Positions 12,125 through 22,078 of a DNA stretch of 64,000 nucleotides are shown here, piece by piece (within the stretch, counting starts at the first letter, position 1; every line of letters starts with the position of its first letter). The notes below the pieces were generated by a model, which was given only the letters and a program-made list of their open reading frames with translations, was not told where the DNA came from and searched no databases. This DNA is from Phaeodactylum tricornutum CCAP 1055/1 (taxonomy: Eukaryota; Bacillariophyta; Bacillariophyceae; Surirellales; Neidiaceae). The DNA lies in assembly GCF_000150955.2 (NCBI RefSeq), contig NC_011678.1:453518-517517 (forward strand), read 5' to 3'. A program made the translations under genes and the position numbers.

Positions 12125-13181
12125 ATATTCTATGGTTCTGGTACCTACTTGTGTATCACCAATCAGCTTCAAACAATTGACGAAAATGGTTGTGTACAGA
12201 ACAAATATCGAAACCGCTATTTAGACCTCCATCAATTAGATTTCCGCTTCAAAAATCCCCCAATAGGTTGATCTACTGTGCGATAAAGGGTTTTCGATCT
12301 CTTCCATTGACGTTCTCTAGAGTCACTCTTGCTTTCCTGACTGTTTTTTTTAGCTAAAAGAGCTAACGAATATATCGAACGCTTTCGAATTGGACGCGAA
12401 CGTGCAGGTACAGAAATCGCCCCCGTTGACAAACACAGGGCTTTTATCTGTTTACTCTTCTTTTGGATTGTACGACCACTGTGACCATGACCCTATAATT
12501 GCAAATGGCTTATCATATTTGAATGTTGTGGCGCCGTTCAAAAGTAAGTTGATAGGGCTAAAAAGTAGGGGCGTAGTCCATCGACTAATGATGGCGCTAT
12601 TTAAGGATATTTGGCGTGGCTGCTCTATTATGTAATGTATGAGCGAGATCTTCTCCTTTTAAGTATCTTTCGTCGACCAAAAATGCGAAGACATATCCCT
12701 ACGTAAAAAAAAAACCCCGCCCTAAGCTTCCCGGGGTGTAGAAGCTGGACTGCGAAAGTACCGCGAAAGACTTCCTAACTAAAAAGATTACTTAAAAAAG
12801 TGTTTCCCGCGAGAATAAAAACACTTAAAAAAAGTGTGATTTTTCCAAAATAGCGAAAATTTCACCCCTGTACATCCCAAATAGCGAATTTTCTCTTGCA
12901 TTAACTGATAGTGCAAATGGACCATAATCCTTCATGATATTGGTATGTGTCGCTGAGACAGACAGATGGACGTGAGTAGCAGAGTGAGACGCCGTCTAAA
13001 AACCTACCAGTGAGCCTTGAAAGAAGCCGCATCCCGACACAGACGTGTGGTGGAGCAAATGCAAACGACGGTTGAATGAACGCAGAAGGACCCTACTCTG
13101 TGGAAAGATCGCGTCTGAGCTGATCAAATTCTAAAGCTCCGCAAATATCACTCCATCCTTCGCTGCAAAAAATCAAAAGGT
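12125..13181. other. Intergenic, 1.06 kb, upstream of eIF2B epsilon
   Basis: No gene seen. It holds an A-tract with a small inverted repeat (ACCCCG at 12714-12719, CGGGGT at 12732-12737). Two A-rich, self-complementary elements follow (12790-12803 and 12821-12837). Confidence 0.45.
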
Positions 13182-15458
13182 ATGGTTAGAAAGAAAGCTT
13201 CATCAACAGAGGATACGGCAACGGCCGCAACGAAACATGAGCAGCCTCTTCAAGCCGTCTTGCTGGCGGATTCCTTCGTCAACACGTTTCGGCCGCTGAG
13301 TCTGGATCGTCCCAAGATGTTGTGCCCGTTGAACAACGTCACCTTAATTGATTACGCTGTTGACTTCTTGGCGGGAGCTGGGGTTGAGGAGTTGATTGTA
13401 GTTTGTGTTTCGGATAAAGTTGAAACGCACGTCATGCAACACACATCACTGCCCATTCAAGTGTCCGTCATCAAGGACAGTTCTTTGGCGAATGCTGGAG
13501 ATGCTCTGCGAGAGCTCGACAAACGCGATCTTGTCCAGAGTGATCCCTTCATTCTCATGTATGGAGATGTGCTGACCAACGTGGATGTGTCTGGAGTTAT
13601 TGCTGCACACAAAGAACGTCACAAGAAAGATCGGTCAGCCATCATGACGATCCTACTGAAGCCGGTTGGTGTTTCAGATATTTGTGGATCATCCACAAAG
13701 TATTCGTCAATCCGTACGACTACCGAAGACCTCGTAGTTGGCATCGATCCAACGCAAGACAATCGTATTCTCGTTTACGACGACAAGAGCTCCAGGGCGT
13801 CCGTTTCGGTGCCTTGCTCCTTTTTTGCGTTACATCCGCAAGTCGATTTGCGCTGCGATCTACTCGACTGTGGTATCGACATTTGCAGTCCAGATGTACT
13901 CGCCCGCTTTACCGACGAATTCGACTACAGCGAGATCCGTCGCATGTTCGTGGCCAACTCGGTAGCGGAAGAAGAAGAGGGCCTACAGAACAAGATATAC
14001 GCCCACCTCCTGGCTCCGTCCGAATACGCCGCTCGAGTGCACGATTTTTCTACGTATCACGCCATTTCCCGTGACTTGCTGCGACGCTGGTGCTATCCCG
14101 TGGTCCCGGATAACTTGCCGAGTGGCTATGAAAAACAGTACCGATACGTCTTGCAAAGGCATTGTATGTATTATGAGCATCGAAACGGAAAGGCCAAGGT
14201 GGGTCGATCGTCACAGGTACAGGGCGCAGGTATGATTGGTACCTGTTGCTGTATTGGAGAAGATTGTCAGATTAACTGTACTGTAATTGGAAATCACTGC
14301 CACATTGCGGCCAACGTCAATATCCAAGGTTCCCATCTATGGGACAATGTTGTGGTCGAAGAAGGTGCTGTTATTGTGCAGTCGATTTTGGCGGATGGTT
14401 GTCTAGTTAAGGCCGGAGCCGTGGTGCAACGTGGCTGTATCATTGGGGCTGGTTGCGTGATCGGGGCTGGTTGCGTGCTACCGGAGTATACTCGACTTTC
14501 TCTCAAGGTGGAAAGTGACGACAATTTTGACGACGACTGGGGTGATGATTCCTCTTCGGAAGCATCAGAAGGCAGCAACGCGAAGAAAGAAGTTCTCGAA
14601 AGCGAAGCAATGTACCACAAAAACGTCGTAGGCCCAGACGGAAAAGGCATAGTTTGGAACTATCCACTGGACGATGACGAGGAAGAAACCGAAAATCTTC
14701 CGCCAGCAGAAATCTTAAGGGCTCAAAGCATTGGATTTAACCCTACTGCTTTGTTTGCAGAACGCCAAAAGATTCAAAGAGAACGAGAGGACTGCTTCAG
14801 CGACGAAGAATCGACCGGCAATATCAATGACTTGGGTGAGTACGATGGAGGCATTACTTTTGTTTCGGACGATACCAATGCGCAAGCGGCTTCCATTGTC
14901 GGCCGTCAAAAAGGTGTAGACGTGATCAAGGAGCTCAAATCAATATGTTTGGAGTACGAACCCGCCAGTCCAATTGAGAACCTAGCAATTGAACTCAATT
15001 CTTTCAAGTTTAGTCAGAATGCAACGTACGTGGACTGTACAACTGCTGCGACGTTGGCAATTCTAGAACAAATGAGCATAACCAAAGATACAACCGATGG
15101 CAAGCTTGTGCAAGAGTTTAAATCTTACCTCGACCACTGGGCGCCTTTGCTGCAGAAGATGAGTATTGGTCTAGACGAAGAAAAGGGCATTGTCCTGGCT
15201 TTGGAACAGTGTGCCCTAGAATCCAATGAACGCGGCCAAACTCTGAGTTCAGGAACGTCTTTTCGATTTCTGTTGCAAACATTGCACGACGAAGAAATCG
15301 TCAGTGACGAAGCGATCTTGTCGTGGGCGGCTGACCGGCAGGAAGATGCAGATGGGAGTCGTCTGAAAAAACTGCTAGATCTACCGCTGGTCAAAGATTT
15401 TTTGGAGTGGCTGGAACAAGAAAGCGAAGACGAAGACGGAAGCAGCGAGGAAGACTAA
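13182..15458 (+). CDS. EIF2B5: Translation initiation factor eIF2B subunit epsilon
   Basis: Single exon, 758 residues. This is the catalytic subunit of the eIF2B complex, which exchanges GDP for GTP on eIF2 in the cytosol. The N-terminal nucleotidyltransferase-like domain (residues ~20-260) begins QAVLLADSF and has the family's RPKMLCPLNNVTLIDY. A left-handed beta-helix of hexapeptide repeats follows (~330-440: VGRSSQVQGAGMIG, VIGNHCHIAANVNIQ, IIGAGCVIGAGCVLP). An acidic linker then leads to a W2/MIF4G-like C-terminus (~590-750) ending in FLEWLEQESEDEDG, the acidic-aromatic tail typical of this subunit. Length and domain order match the eukaryotic family. The hexapeptide region includes a near-perfect 18-bp tandem repeat at 14442-14477. 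Confidence 0.95.
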   Translation: MVRKKASSTEDTATAATKHEQPLQAVLLADSFVNTFRPLSLDRPKMLCPLNNVTLIDYAVDFLAGAGVEELIVVCVSDKVETHVMQHTSLPIQVSVIKDSSLANAGDALRELDKRDLVQSDPFILMYGDVLTNVDVSGVIAAHKERHKKDRSAIMTILLKPVGVSDICGSSTKYSSIRTTTEDLVVGIDPTQDNRILVYDDKSSRASVSVPCSFFALHPQVDLRCDLLDCGIDICSPDVLARFTDEFDYSEIRRMFVANSVAEEEEGLQNKIYAHLLAPSEYAARVHDFSTYHAISRDLLRRWCYPVVPDNLPSGYEKQYRYVLQRHCMYYEHRNGKAKVGRSSQVQGAGMIGTCCCIGEDCQINCTVIGNHCHIAANVNIQGSHLWDNVVVEEGAVIVQSILADGCLVKAGAVVQRGCIIGAGCVIGAGCVLPEYTRLSLKVESDDNFDDDWGDDSSSEASEGSNAKKEVLESEAMYHKNVVGPDGKGIVWNYPLDDDEEETENLPPAEILRAQSIGFNPTALFAERQKIQREREDCFSDEESTGNINDLGEYDGGITFVSDDTNAQAASIVGRQKGVDVIKELKSICLEYEPASPIENLAIELNSFKFSQNATYVDCTTAATLAILEQMSITKDTTDGKLVQEFKSYLDHWAPLLQKMSIGLDEEKGIVLALEQCALESNERGQTLSSGTSFRFLLQTLHDEEIVSDEAILSWAADRQEDADGSRLKKLLDLPLVKDFLEWLEQESEDEDGSSEED

Positions 15459-15739
15459 CAAGATTGGTTTTCCCTTAGCTCATAGCTGTCGACATTTGTA
15501 AAAAGACGAGCCGCCAGCCAAGTATTTGAGTCTGCACAGTGACAATACGAGAGCATACATTTTCGGAGTTTATTTTTTACTGTTACGTGTTCATCCCATT
15601 CGTGTTCATGATTGTTGAATTTGTGGTCCCGAAAATACGGAGAACCATAGATGAAGAGATGGGACGAATACTAGAGAAAAACGAAGTGCACTGTATTTTG
15701 TAGTTGTACAGACGAAAATATGGAAGGTACGAAATCGTA

Positions 15740-16327
15740 CTATGCCGTAGAATCGATATGAAAACCCAGCTGTCGACGGCGCGTCTCGTGCGGTGTGAGT
15801 TCATCTACGTCGTCGCCATTGTCACCACAATCGAACTCTCCATGCACTTCCTGCAGGAACAGATCCTTCTCGTCGTTGGTCATCAGATCGAGGCCAGACT
15901 GCAAACAATCCACCAAAATGTCTACATCAATCCGTTCTTCCGATTCTTTCAAGTCGTTTAAACAATCTGCAAATGCATCTGTGACCATGTCCATGTAGGC
16001 GACTCGTAAATCTTCGTCCGATGAGCCGACCGCAGTCGGAGCACTAAGTTTCCTACCCAGTCTCTCATCGTGTTGGGCCATGGCAGTTTTTAAGTCTCCC
16101 CAAGCTTGGGTCACGTCTCGGCGCGATTGGTCCAACACATCCCAAATCGTCTCCGGATTTTGCCAGGGACTGTCTATTTCGTGGGGATCTAGTTCGGAAT
16201 ACTTTTGGACTAGTGAGACGGCCTTGCTGGCAGCTTCGCTGACGGCCAAGGCCTCCGTTTGAAACGGAAGAACAGTTCCTTCCTGGACTCTTCCGACACC
16301 GGGGCTAGTAAGGGACCCTTCCGACAT
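15740..16327 (-). CDS. Small acidic protein, possibly Rsa3-type ribosome assembly factor
   Basis: Single exon, 195 residues, ATG at 16327. It has no signal peptide or membrane segment. The segment at about 107-160 (AYMDMVTDAFADCLNDL, then DILVDCLQSGLDLM) resembles the short conserved region of Rsa3-like proteins, where an 'F..DL..L' helix is followed by 'iLi.aL..G'. Rsa3 acts in 60S pre-ribosome maturation in the nucleolus. The match is brief and from memory, so the assignment is tentative. The gene is convergent with eIF2B epsilon and divergent from the PDK-like kinase. Confidence 0.6.
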   Translation of the reverse strand: MSEGSLTSPGVGRVQEGTVLPFQTEALAVSEAASKAVSLVQKYSELDPHEIDSPWQNPETIWDVLDQSRRDVTQAWGDLKTAMAQHDERLGRKLSAPTAVGSSDEDLRVAYMDMVTDAFADCLNDLKESEERIDVDILVDCLQSGLDLMTNDEKDLFLQEVHGEFDCGDNGDDVDELTPHETRRRQLGFHIDSTA

Positions 16328-16813
16328 AATTGGTAGAGAGAGAGAGAAGGAAGGAACGTGATGGATAGATGCGCCAAAACAATCGAGAGGAGGGTGTCGA
16401 GAAAGAAGTACTGCCGATGTGTTGCTTACATTTCACTCACAGATATCCGCAACTTGATTTCTTGGTGGTGCCAAAACGAGAATGGAGTGAATCGTGAATC
16501 GAGATCGAAGCAACATAACCTCAAAACGTCGACTGTGATGACTTGCTTTCATTGGTTCAAAATAACCATTGCTGTCCATCGATCGCTCTTCTCTCAAAAG
16601 ATTCGTACTTTCGAGAGAGATGAATCGCTGTCACTGTCCGTCGATCCAAAAGCGCGTCGGCCAACGTAATCGCCGTTTCCGGCTAAAACGTTCATCACTT
16701 TCTCCCCAAAAATCGTTGCGGCAGTTCTCGCACTTCGTTCTGCCCGATGAAGAGAACAACCATTGGAAAGGACACATGCACTTGCACGTGCCTGGTCGCA
16801 TAACAAGACAAGG
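16328..16813. other. Divergent promoter region, 486 bp
   Basis: It lies between the start codons of the Rsa3-like gene (minus) and the PDK/BCKDK-type kinase (plus). It must carry both promoters. A short GA-rich tract sits at about 16331-16348. No other feature was seen. Confidence 0.5.
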
Positions 16814-18250
16814 ATGCAAAGGATTATACTGGGTAGAAGTTGGAGAGCGCTGTGGAGACCTTGTCCGTGCGGTTCTTCTCGCCAGATTCTTCTTTTTTCG
16901 TCGGAGTCTCAGCCACTGCTACCAGCTGTTTCGCTAGTCAATAGCAACAACCAGACGAGGACCGCTTTTGGCCGCAGACACTTGTTACCTCTGTTGTCGG
17001 ATACAACTATTCCTCCGCATGTTGCGACCATTGTCGAAGAGTACGCAGCCAAGGACCAAACCTCCGCCAGTTTGCAGATGCTTATGCGGACTGGCCGAGG
17101 TGAACTGCTGGGAAATGCTTATAAAAGGGAAGAAGCAAAGCTGGGGCAGCGCTTGGCTACAGAACCAATTTTACTCCAAACAGCCAGGTTCTTGCAACAC
17201 GAAATACCTATTCGCCTTGCTCATCGCATTGTAGATCTAGCCAACGTTCCCATGATGCGGGACATGCCGTCGGTACAGACCGTCAAAGAAATCTACATTG
17301 ACAGCTTTCTAGAAATGCTGGACTATCCACAGATCCATACACCCGACGACCAAGCGGACTTTGCTGATGGTCTGGAGTCTCTGTACGCCAAACACGCTAA
17401 CGTCTTGGTTCAAATGGCCAAGGGAGCTTTTCAATTGCGCAAAGCCGTAAGGTCTGGTCAAGTAAAAGGCAGCCGCAACAACGAAGATAATGACGACGAC
17501 CGCCATCACGTGTCCTTTGAATGTATGGAAGAATGCCATAAATTCCTCGATCGATTCTATACATCCCGTATCGGTATTCGCGTTTTGGCTGGACAATACT
17601 TGGCCTTGCACAGCAACCATGCCTCGTCGGGATCAAGCTTGAGTGACGATACACCTAACAAGCACGACGACAAGTATATTGGTATGATATGCCTGAAAAC
17701 TTCGCCGTCAGCCATTGTCCGCCGGGCCGCTAGTGACGCAACCACCATGTGCTTACGCAAATACGGGATAGCTCCACGAGTAGTGGTCCAAGGGCGGCTC
17801 GATTTGACCTTTCCTTACATACCCACTTATTTACACTACATTTTACTCGAACTGCTCAAGAACGCCCTGAGAGCCACCACGGAACACCATGCATCCCTTG
17901 CTGGTCCTTTACCATCCGTTACTGTCGTAATTGCCGATGGGGATGACAATGAAGATGTGGTGATTAAGATTATGGACGAAGGTGGAGGGATCCCCAGATC
18001 GCGAATCGAAAAGGTCTGGTCGTACCTCTACACGACAGCCGATCCCTCCATACAAGAAGGCTTTATTGGAGAGAATGATCACAGCAGTGCTTCACCGATC
18101 GCTGGACTGGGATATGGTTTGCCAATTTCGCGTAGCTACGTGCGGTATTTTGGTGGCGATATGGATTTGATGTCCATGGAAGGATATGGGACGGACGCCT
18201 TTTTGTATTTAAAGCGCATCGGTGATTCGAAAGAACCCTTGCCTGTTTAA
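16814..18250 (+). CDS. Mitochondrial PDK/BCKDK-family protein kinase
   Basis: Single exon. I take ATG 16814 (MQRIILGRSWRALWRP), giving 478 residues, because it opens an Arg-rich, acid-free mitochondrial presequence. The protein belongs to the GHKL-type kinases that phosphorylate and inactivate pyruvate dehydrogenase or branched-chain 2-oxoacid dehydrogenase E1 in the matrix. Visible features are FLDRFYTSRIGIRVLAG in the helical domain, the N-box YILLELLKNALRATTEHH, the G1 box MDEGGGIP, YTTAD, and the G2 box GLGYGLPISRSYVRYFGG. Residues in the N-box region look intermediate between PDK and BCKDK, so I leave the substrate open. An acidic/His insertion (ED..DDDRHH) lies in the helical domain near residue 240. 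Confidence 0.9.
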   Translation: MQRIILGRSWRALWRPCPCGSSRQILLFSSESQPLLPAVSLVNSNNQTRTAFGRRHLLPLLSDTTIPPHVATIVEEYAAKDQTSASLQMLMRTGRGELLGNAYKREEAKLGQRLATEPILLQTARFLQHEIPIRLAHRIVDLANVPMMRDMPSVQTVKEIYIDSFLEMLDYPQIHTPDDQADFADGLESLYAKHANVLVQMAKGAFQLRKAVRSGQVKGSRNNEDNDDDRHHVSFECMEECHKFLDRFYTSRIGIRVLAGQYLALHSNHASSGSSLSDDTPNKHDDKYIGMICLKTSPSAIVRRAASDATTMCLRKYGIAPRVVVQGRLDLTFPYIPTYLHYILLELLKNALRATTEHHASLAGPLPSVTVVIADGDDNEDVVIKIMDEGGGIPRSRIEKVWSYLYTTADPSIQEGFIGENDHSSASPIAGLGYGLPISRSYVRYFGGDMDLMSMEGYGTDAFLYLKRIGDSKEPLPV

Positions 18251-18345
18251 TTGAAGCTTTATAGATTTCATCAATTTTGTACTGGTCGTGACCATCAAGC
18301 GCATGCGCAAATAGTGTTATACGAAACATACATTTAATCAACATA

Positions 18346-19683
18346 TCACATTATTTTTTCCTTTCCAGGAGGTAGCCTTGAGAAGAAGCCTTTAAGTTTG
18401 GGGATGAGAATGTTGAGCGACACCGCCAGTGTCCCGACCCCAGAGATGTAGACTAGCAGTATTACGAACGCGGTGGTGTCATTTTGTTGCATTGTATCGA
18501 ATGACAAATTTACAATTCCCGTCATTAAATTCGCCCCGACAAAGCAAGGTAACCCATGTTTGTTTACGGTGTTTAGTACGAAAGGTACCTTGTCATGCCC
18601 AACGCAAACGTATCGCACGGTAGTAAGAATCAAAATGTTTACTAGGAGGACCCAGACGGCAAACACAAGATTGGTTGAGCGGCGGGATGCTGTCAAGCCG
18701 GACGCTTCCAATATCAACCAGAATAGGGTCAACCCTCCCGTGAATTTGAACAATCCAAACTTCAATCTGTAATTGTCGTCGGGCGCTCTCCAGAGATATT
18801 GAGAGCCAAACCATTCGCTTAATAGATATATTGCGCTGTATCCAACACATCCAAGCAATCCTTCCCGATTGGCTGCGAAAAAGTGACATATATTGTGGTC
18901 GAATTCAAGACATTGTCGAGGCGAATCCTCGATCCATGTCTGAAGCCCGAAAGAATACAAAGCAAATTGGTAGAAACTCAAAAGAGCCACTGGAAGAGTC
19001 CAAGTGGGACCTGGTAGCAGTGCCCCGACCGGTGACAAGATGGCTAACGTAAAGGAGAAGTTCCAATGGACACCATACTCGGAGACATGCTCCTGATACT
19101 CCAACTCCTTGTGAGCAATCAATCGCAAGACTCCCAATGTGAGCAGCGGCAAGGTCCGTGCAAAATCTCTCCGGGTATTCGCTGTCTTACCCCGGGCACG
19201 AGTCGATACTAGACCAGCAGCAATCACAAACGACGCAGCACCCATATCCATAAGGCTGTAGCCACGTTCTTCTGTCTTGGCAAATCGCCGGGGAAAAAAG
19301 TGAAAGTCCACGGATAAAATAGCTACAAACGTCAGATAAAGGAGCGAAGATCGATACACAGTCAAGGTGACTCGCCGCATATCGTCAGTCCTCTTTAGTA
19401 CTTCTCTATTTGGTCTGACGGACTCGTTTATGATGGCAAAGGTAAGTTCTGAGGCAAGGTAAAGTACACCATACGGATAAAGCAACTTGCTTTGGCACAG
19501 AATCATGGGAATCCAAAATGTTATTGCTTCGGAGACAGACGACTGCCATGGATTCGCACTGGGGAGAAATTGGAAACTCCAAAATCCAATAGGAATGCAA
19601 GACAAAACTAGCAGCAGCTCGAGAGGCGTTGTCCCTTCTAACCCCATGACGAAGGCTTCTTTGGCGAGCTTTTTCGCAAACAT
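18346..19683 (-). CDS. PIGW: GPI-anchor inositol acyltransferase (PIG-W / GWT1)
   Basis: Single exon, 445 residues, ATG at 19683. It acylates the inositol of GlcN-PI early in GPI-anchor synthesis in the ER membrane. The hallmark is ELEYQEHVSEYGVHWNFSFT near residue 215. Hydrophobic segments run throughout (about 12), including LLLVLSCIPIGFWSF and FVILLVYISGVGTLAVSL, as in the family. The N-terminal MFAKKLAKEAFVMGLEGTTP resembles the luminal start of GWT1 proteins. It is convergent with the PDK-like gene, only 95 bp away. Confidence 0.92.
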   Translation of the reverse strand: MFAKKLAKEAFVMGLEGTTPLELLLVLSCIPIGFWSFQFLPSANPWQSSVSEAITFWIPMILCQSKLLYPYGVLYLASELTFAIINESVRPNREVLKRTDDMRRVTLTVYRSSLLYLTFVAILSVDFHFFPRRFAKTEERGYSLMDMGAASFVIAAGLVSTRARGKTANTRRDFARTLPLLTLGVLRLIAHKELEYQEHVSEYGVHWNFSFTLAILSPVGALLPGPTWTLPVALLSFYQFALYSFGLQTWIEDSPRQCLEFDHNICHFFAANREGLLGCVGYSAIYLLSEWFGSQYLWRAPDDNYRLKFGLFKFTGGLTLFWLILEASGLTASRRSTNLVFAVWVLLVNILILTTVRYVCVGHDKVPFVLNTVNKHGLPCFVGANLMTGIVNLSFDTMQQNDTTAFVILLVYISGVGTLAVSLNILIPKLKGFFSRLPPGKEKIM

Positions 19684-20243
19684 ACTATCCCGCTAGTAGT
19701 CACTTCCTGTCCAGCAAAGTACGAACAAAGTGCTACTATCGATGCAGTTCGGTAAATTCATGGTATTGTATTCCCTACTAGAGAGGAAGCGTCGACGCCT
19801 CAGCATTTTCATGCCGAATCATTGCGACAAGGACCAGCTGTATATAGAGTGGTGAAAAATCCCTCTCTGTCACAAATAAGTGTGATTGACAGTGACAGAC
19901 ACTGACTGTGAACAAAAAGCAGGTGCAAACTTGATTGAAGTCACTGCGACAAAAGGCGAAGCTACGGGATTTTTTTTCTTGCTCAAAAAGTTCCTTCATG
20001 AGTTCGTTACCTAGCTGTAATAAATGAGCATAGCTATACATGAGTCTATAGCATATACCCAGTCAGCATACCTAGTACGCTGGACAGAAAATCGAGGTTA
20101 AGAAGTGATGCACAAGTTGAGAATGCGCCGGTCGTTCTTCCGTTCTCCTCAGCCTAACAGTCGCTTGATTCGTAGGTGAACACAGCGCCAGGTTTCAATG
20201 CTTCCGTTTCAAGAAAGATTGTCCACTTGAGAGACAATAGTGA
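19684..20243. other. Intergenic, 560 bp
   Basis: It lies upstream of PIG-W and downstream of the HAD phosphatase gene. No gene, RNA or repeat was recognised. Confidence 0.4.
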
Positions 20244-20789
20244 TCAGGGTTTCATTTTTTGCTCCTGTAGCAGTTGTACCGCTTCGCTGGCATCCTGCAT
20301 AGTCAATCCGCGATGACTGTTCGTCTTGACAACATGTCCGTCAAATGTGTTTCGGAAGGCTCGATTGGCATCGCCTTCGAGCAGTTCTTCGTCATCAAGA
20401 GCGACCCATGCAGCAACTTTTTGGTCATTTTCACAGAGCCATGAAAATATTTCATGCTGTCGTTCAGAATGCATACAGGGATCCGTAAAATCGTAGAATT
20501 CAATTGATTTCAGAGGTCCACCTTGATTTACACCGTATCGATGAAAATCGCGAAGAATATCTTGCCGAAACCGCTCTTGAACACGCCAAGTTGAGGACAA
20601 GACAATTTCCGTTTTACAATTGGGCGACGACGACTGTTCAATAATTGACGTCAAAGCCTTTAAGGTTCGATCCGGAAAAAGATCTTTTAAGCCGCTTGAC
20701 AAAAAGGGTAATAAAACTCCGTCAATATCTAGAAAGATAACGTTGATGGCGTTAGAGGTAACAATCCTTGGGCTTCCGACCATGGTCAT
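20244..20789 (-). CDS. Small HAD-type phosphatase (HAD_SAK-like)
   Basis: Single exon, 181 residues, ATG at 20789; a second ATG lies two codons later. INVIFLDIDGVLLPF is the HAD motif I (DxDGV). IVLSSTWR is motif II. VALDDEELLEG holds the motif IV acidic residues. The order DxDGVL..SSTWR..DDE matches the compact HAD family found alone or in 'Swiss army knife' RNA-repair proteins; here it stands alone. A 5'/3' nucleic-acid or small-molecule phosphatase role is inferred. There is no targeting peptide. The gene is divergent from the Sec61 beta gene. Confidence 0.8.
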   Translation of the reverse strand: MTMVGSPRIVTSNAINVIFLDIDGVLLPFLSSGLKDLFPDRTLKALTSIIEQSSSPNCKTEIVLSSTWRVQERFRQDILRDFHRYGVNQGGPLKSIEFYDFTDPCMHSERQHEIFSWLCENDQKVAAWVALDDEELLEGDANRAFRNTFDGHVVKTNSHRGLTMQDASEAVQLLQEQKMKP

Positions 20790-21121
20790 GCATATTCCTT
20801 CATTATTCTATTCGACTTTCACTGCAATTAATTTTTCTGCCGGTTGACTGTGAGTCGAAAACACGCAGAAAAAATGGTAAGCGTCGGTAGTTTGATGACA
20901 TCTCTAGCTAGAGCTAGGGTAGGCCTTTCCAGATGTCGTACGTGATTCAAATCTGGAGCTTGGAAATTGGAGAGCCCCTCAAATGTCTGTCCGTCTGCCG
21001 ATGTTGGCTACCAGACTGTGAGTTCCGCCAACCGCATATCGCTCCACGAGGAAGCCCAGAGGCCGGGCCGCCAGTCTGGAGTATGGTCAGCACAACTCGA
21101 TCACTGAACAGAGAATCAACC
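20790..21121. other. Divergent promoter region, 332 bp
   Basis: It lies between the HAD phosphatase and Sec61 beta starts. It contains an alternative Sec61 beta start (ATG 20874-20876, followed at once by GTAAGC). Confidence 0.45.
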
Positions 21122-21559
21122 ATGGTACGTTACCGATGTTCCAAAGGGGCGTGCGACTGACGAAAGGTACACACGAGAAAAGTTCGGCTTGCAAAGAAAG
21201 AAGGAAGTTAGCGCTTCGCTGACGAGGAACAAAACCCCAGGAAAACAGGATATCCGTTGCAATGTTGGTCTCTCTAGAATGACTGTTGTATTGTGATACA
21301 GTCATATACCAGCTACCTTGGCTCAAATTGCGATTTGCTTCCTTGTTTTTCTCAATAGGCAACTCAGCGACGTGCGGCAACGAGACAGGCGGGCGGCGAC
21401 GGCGGGGGCCGACCCCAAGGAGCCGGTACCAACATTCTGCAATTTTACACGGACGATTCGCCGGGTCTACAAGTAGGCCCTACGACCGTACTGGTGGCCT
21501 CATTGAGCTTTGTCGGAGTCGTTGTTTTGCTGCATATTGTTGGAAAGTTCCGTTCGTAG
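21122..21559 (+). CDS. SEC61B: Sec61 translocon beta subunit
   Basis: The coding exon 21359-21559 encodes 67 residues ending in TAG. It reads NILQFYTDDSPGLQVGPTTV followed by a single tail-anchor membrane segment and HIVGKFRS. That is the near-invariant Sec61 beta signature (FYTDDSPGLKVGP). The protein is a tail-anchored ER membrane component of the protein-conducting channel. An in-frame TAG sits at the acceptor (AATAG), so the start must be spliced on. Two ATGs are each followed directly by a donor: 21122-21124 (then GTACGT) and 20874-20876 (then GTAAGC). Either would give Met alone in the first coding exon, in phase 0, and a 68-residue protein. I list the nearer one; the start is uncertain but the identity is not. 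Confidence 0.82.
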
Positions 21560-22070
21560 AGAAGGACTGCGCCAAATGTTGCCGTTGGTTTTAATCAAGT
21601 GGAATGGCTACCTGGTTGAAGTGGGCTGTGCCTATTCTTGGGGTAGTCGAACTAACTGTAAGATCTCGTTGGGAATATCGGGCTTCTTGCGTAGCTTATC
21701 CATAGAAATATTTTATGACAGGCGTGTACTTTTTCTTTCTCTACCGTTTGATTACCCCAACCCCATGGCAATGCAGCGTCCTAATTGCTGCGTTGCCTGT
21801 TTGCCCGGGCTGTGCACGGACGGACAGATTGAGATACTCAAAACATCAGCACGCGACAACAGTCAAGCAGATTTGGGGTAAAAAATGGCTTTCTGCGGAC
21901 AAAAAGCAGCGAGATTGCCTGTGAATAGAATCAAAGTGAATAGCCTAACCTTCCTTTGATGTAACGTATGGGGTTCATATTTCCTTCGAATCTCGGTTTT
22001 TGACGTAATTAGCTTCGCTTGCTAAAGAGAACTAGCTGGTAGCTCTCCAAAAGTTACTCTGTCCCGATAA

Positions 22071-22078
22071 TGACGTCA
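22071..22078. promoter_or_regulatory. CRE-like palindrome TGACGTCA
   Basis: A perfect 8-bp bZIP/CRE consensus lies 397 bp upstream of the PDZ-PUB start codon. In diatoms such motifs mediate CO2/cAMP-responsive transcription of some genes. A role here is unproven: one 8-mer can occur by chance, and another copy lies in the coding exon of the CbbY-like HAD gene (44093-44100). Confidence 0.3.

Noticed and set aside
13682-14074. Plus ORF of 130 codons
   Set aside because: It lies in another frame inside the eIF2B epsilon coding region and is Arg-rich, as expected for a shadow frame.
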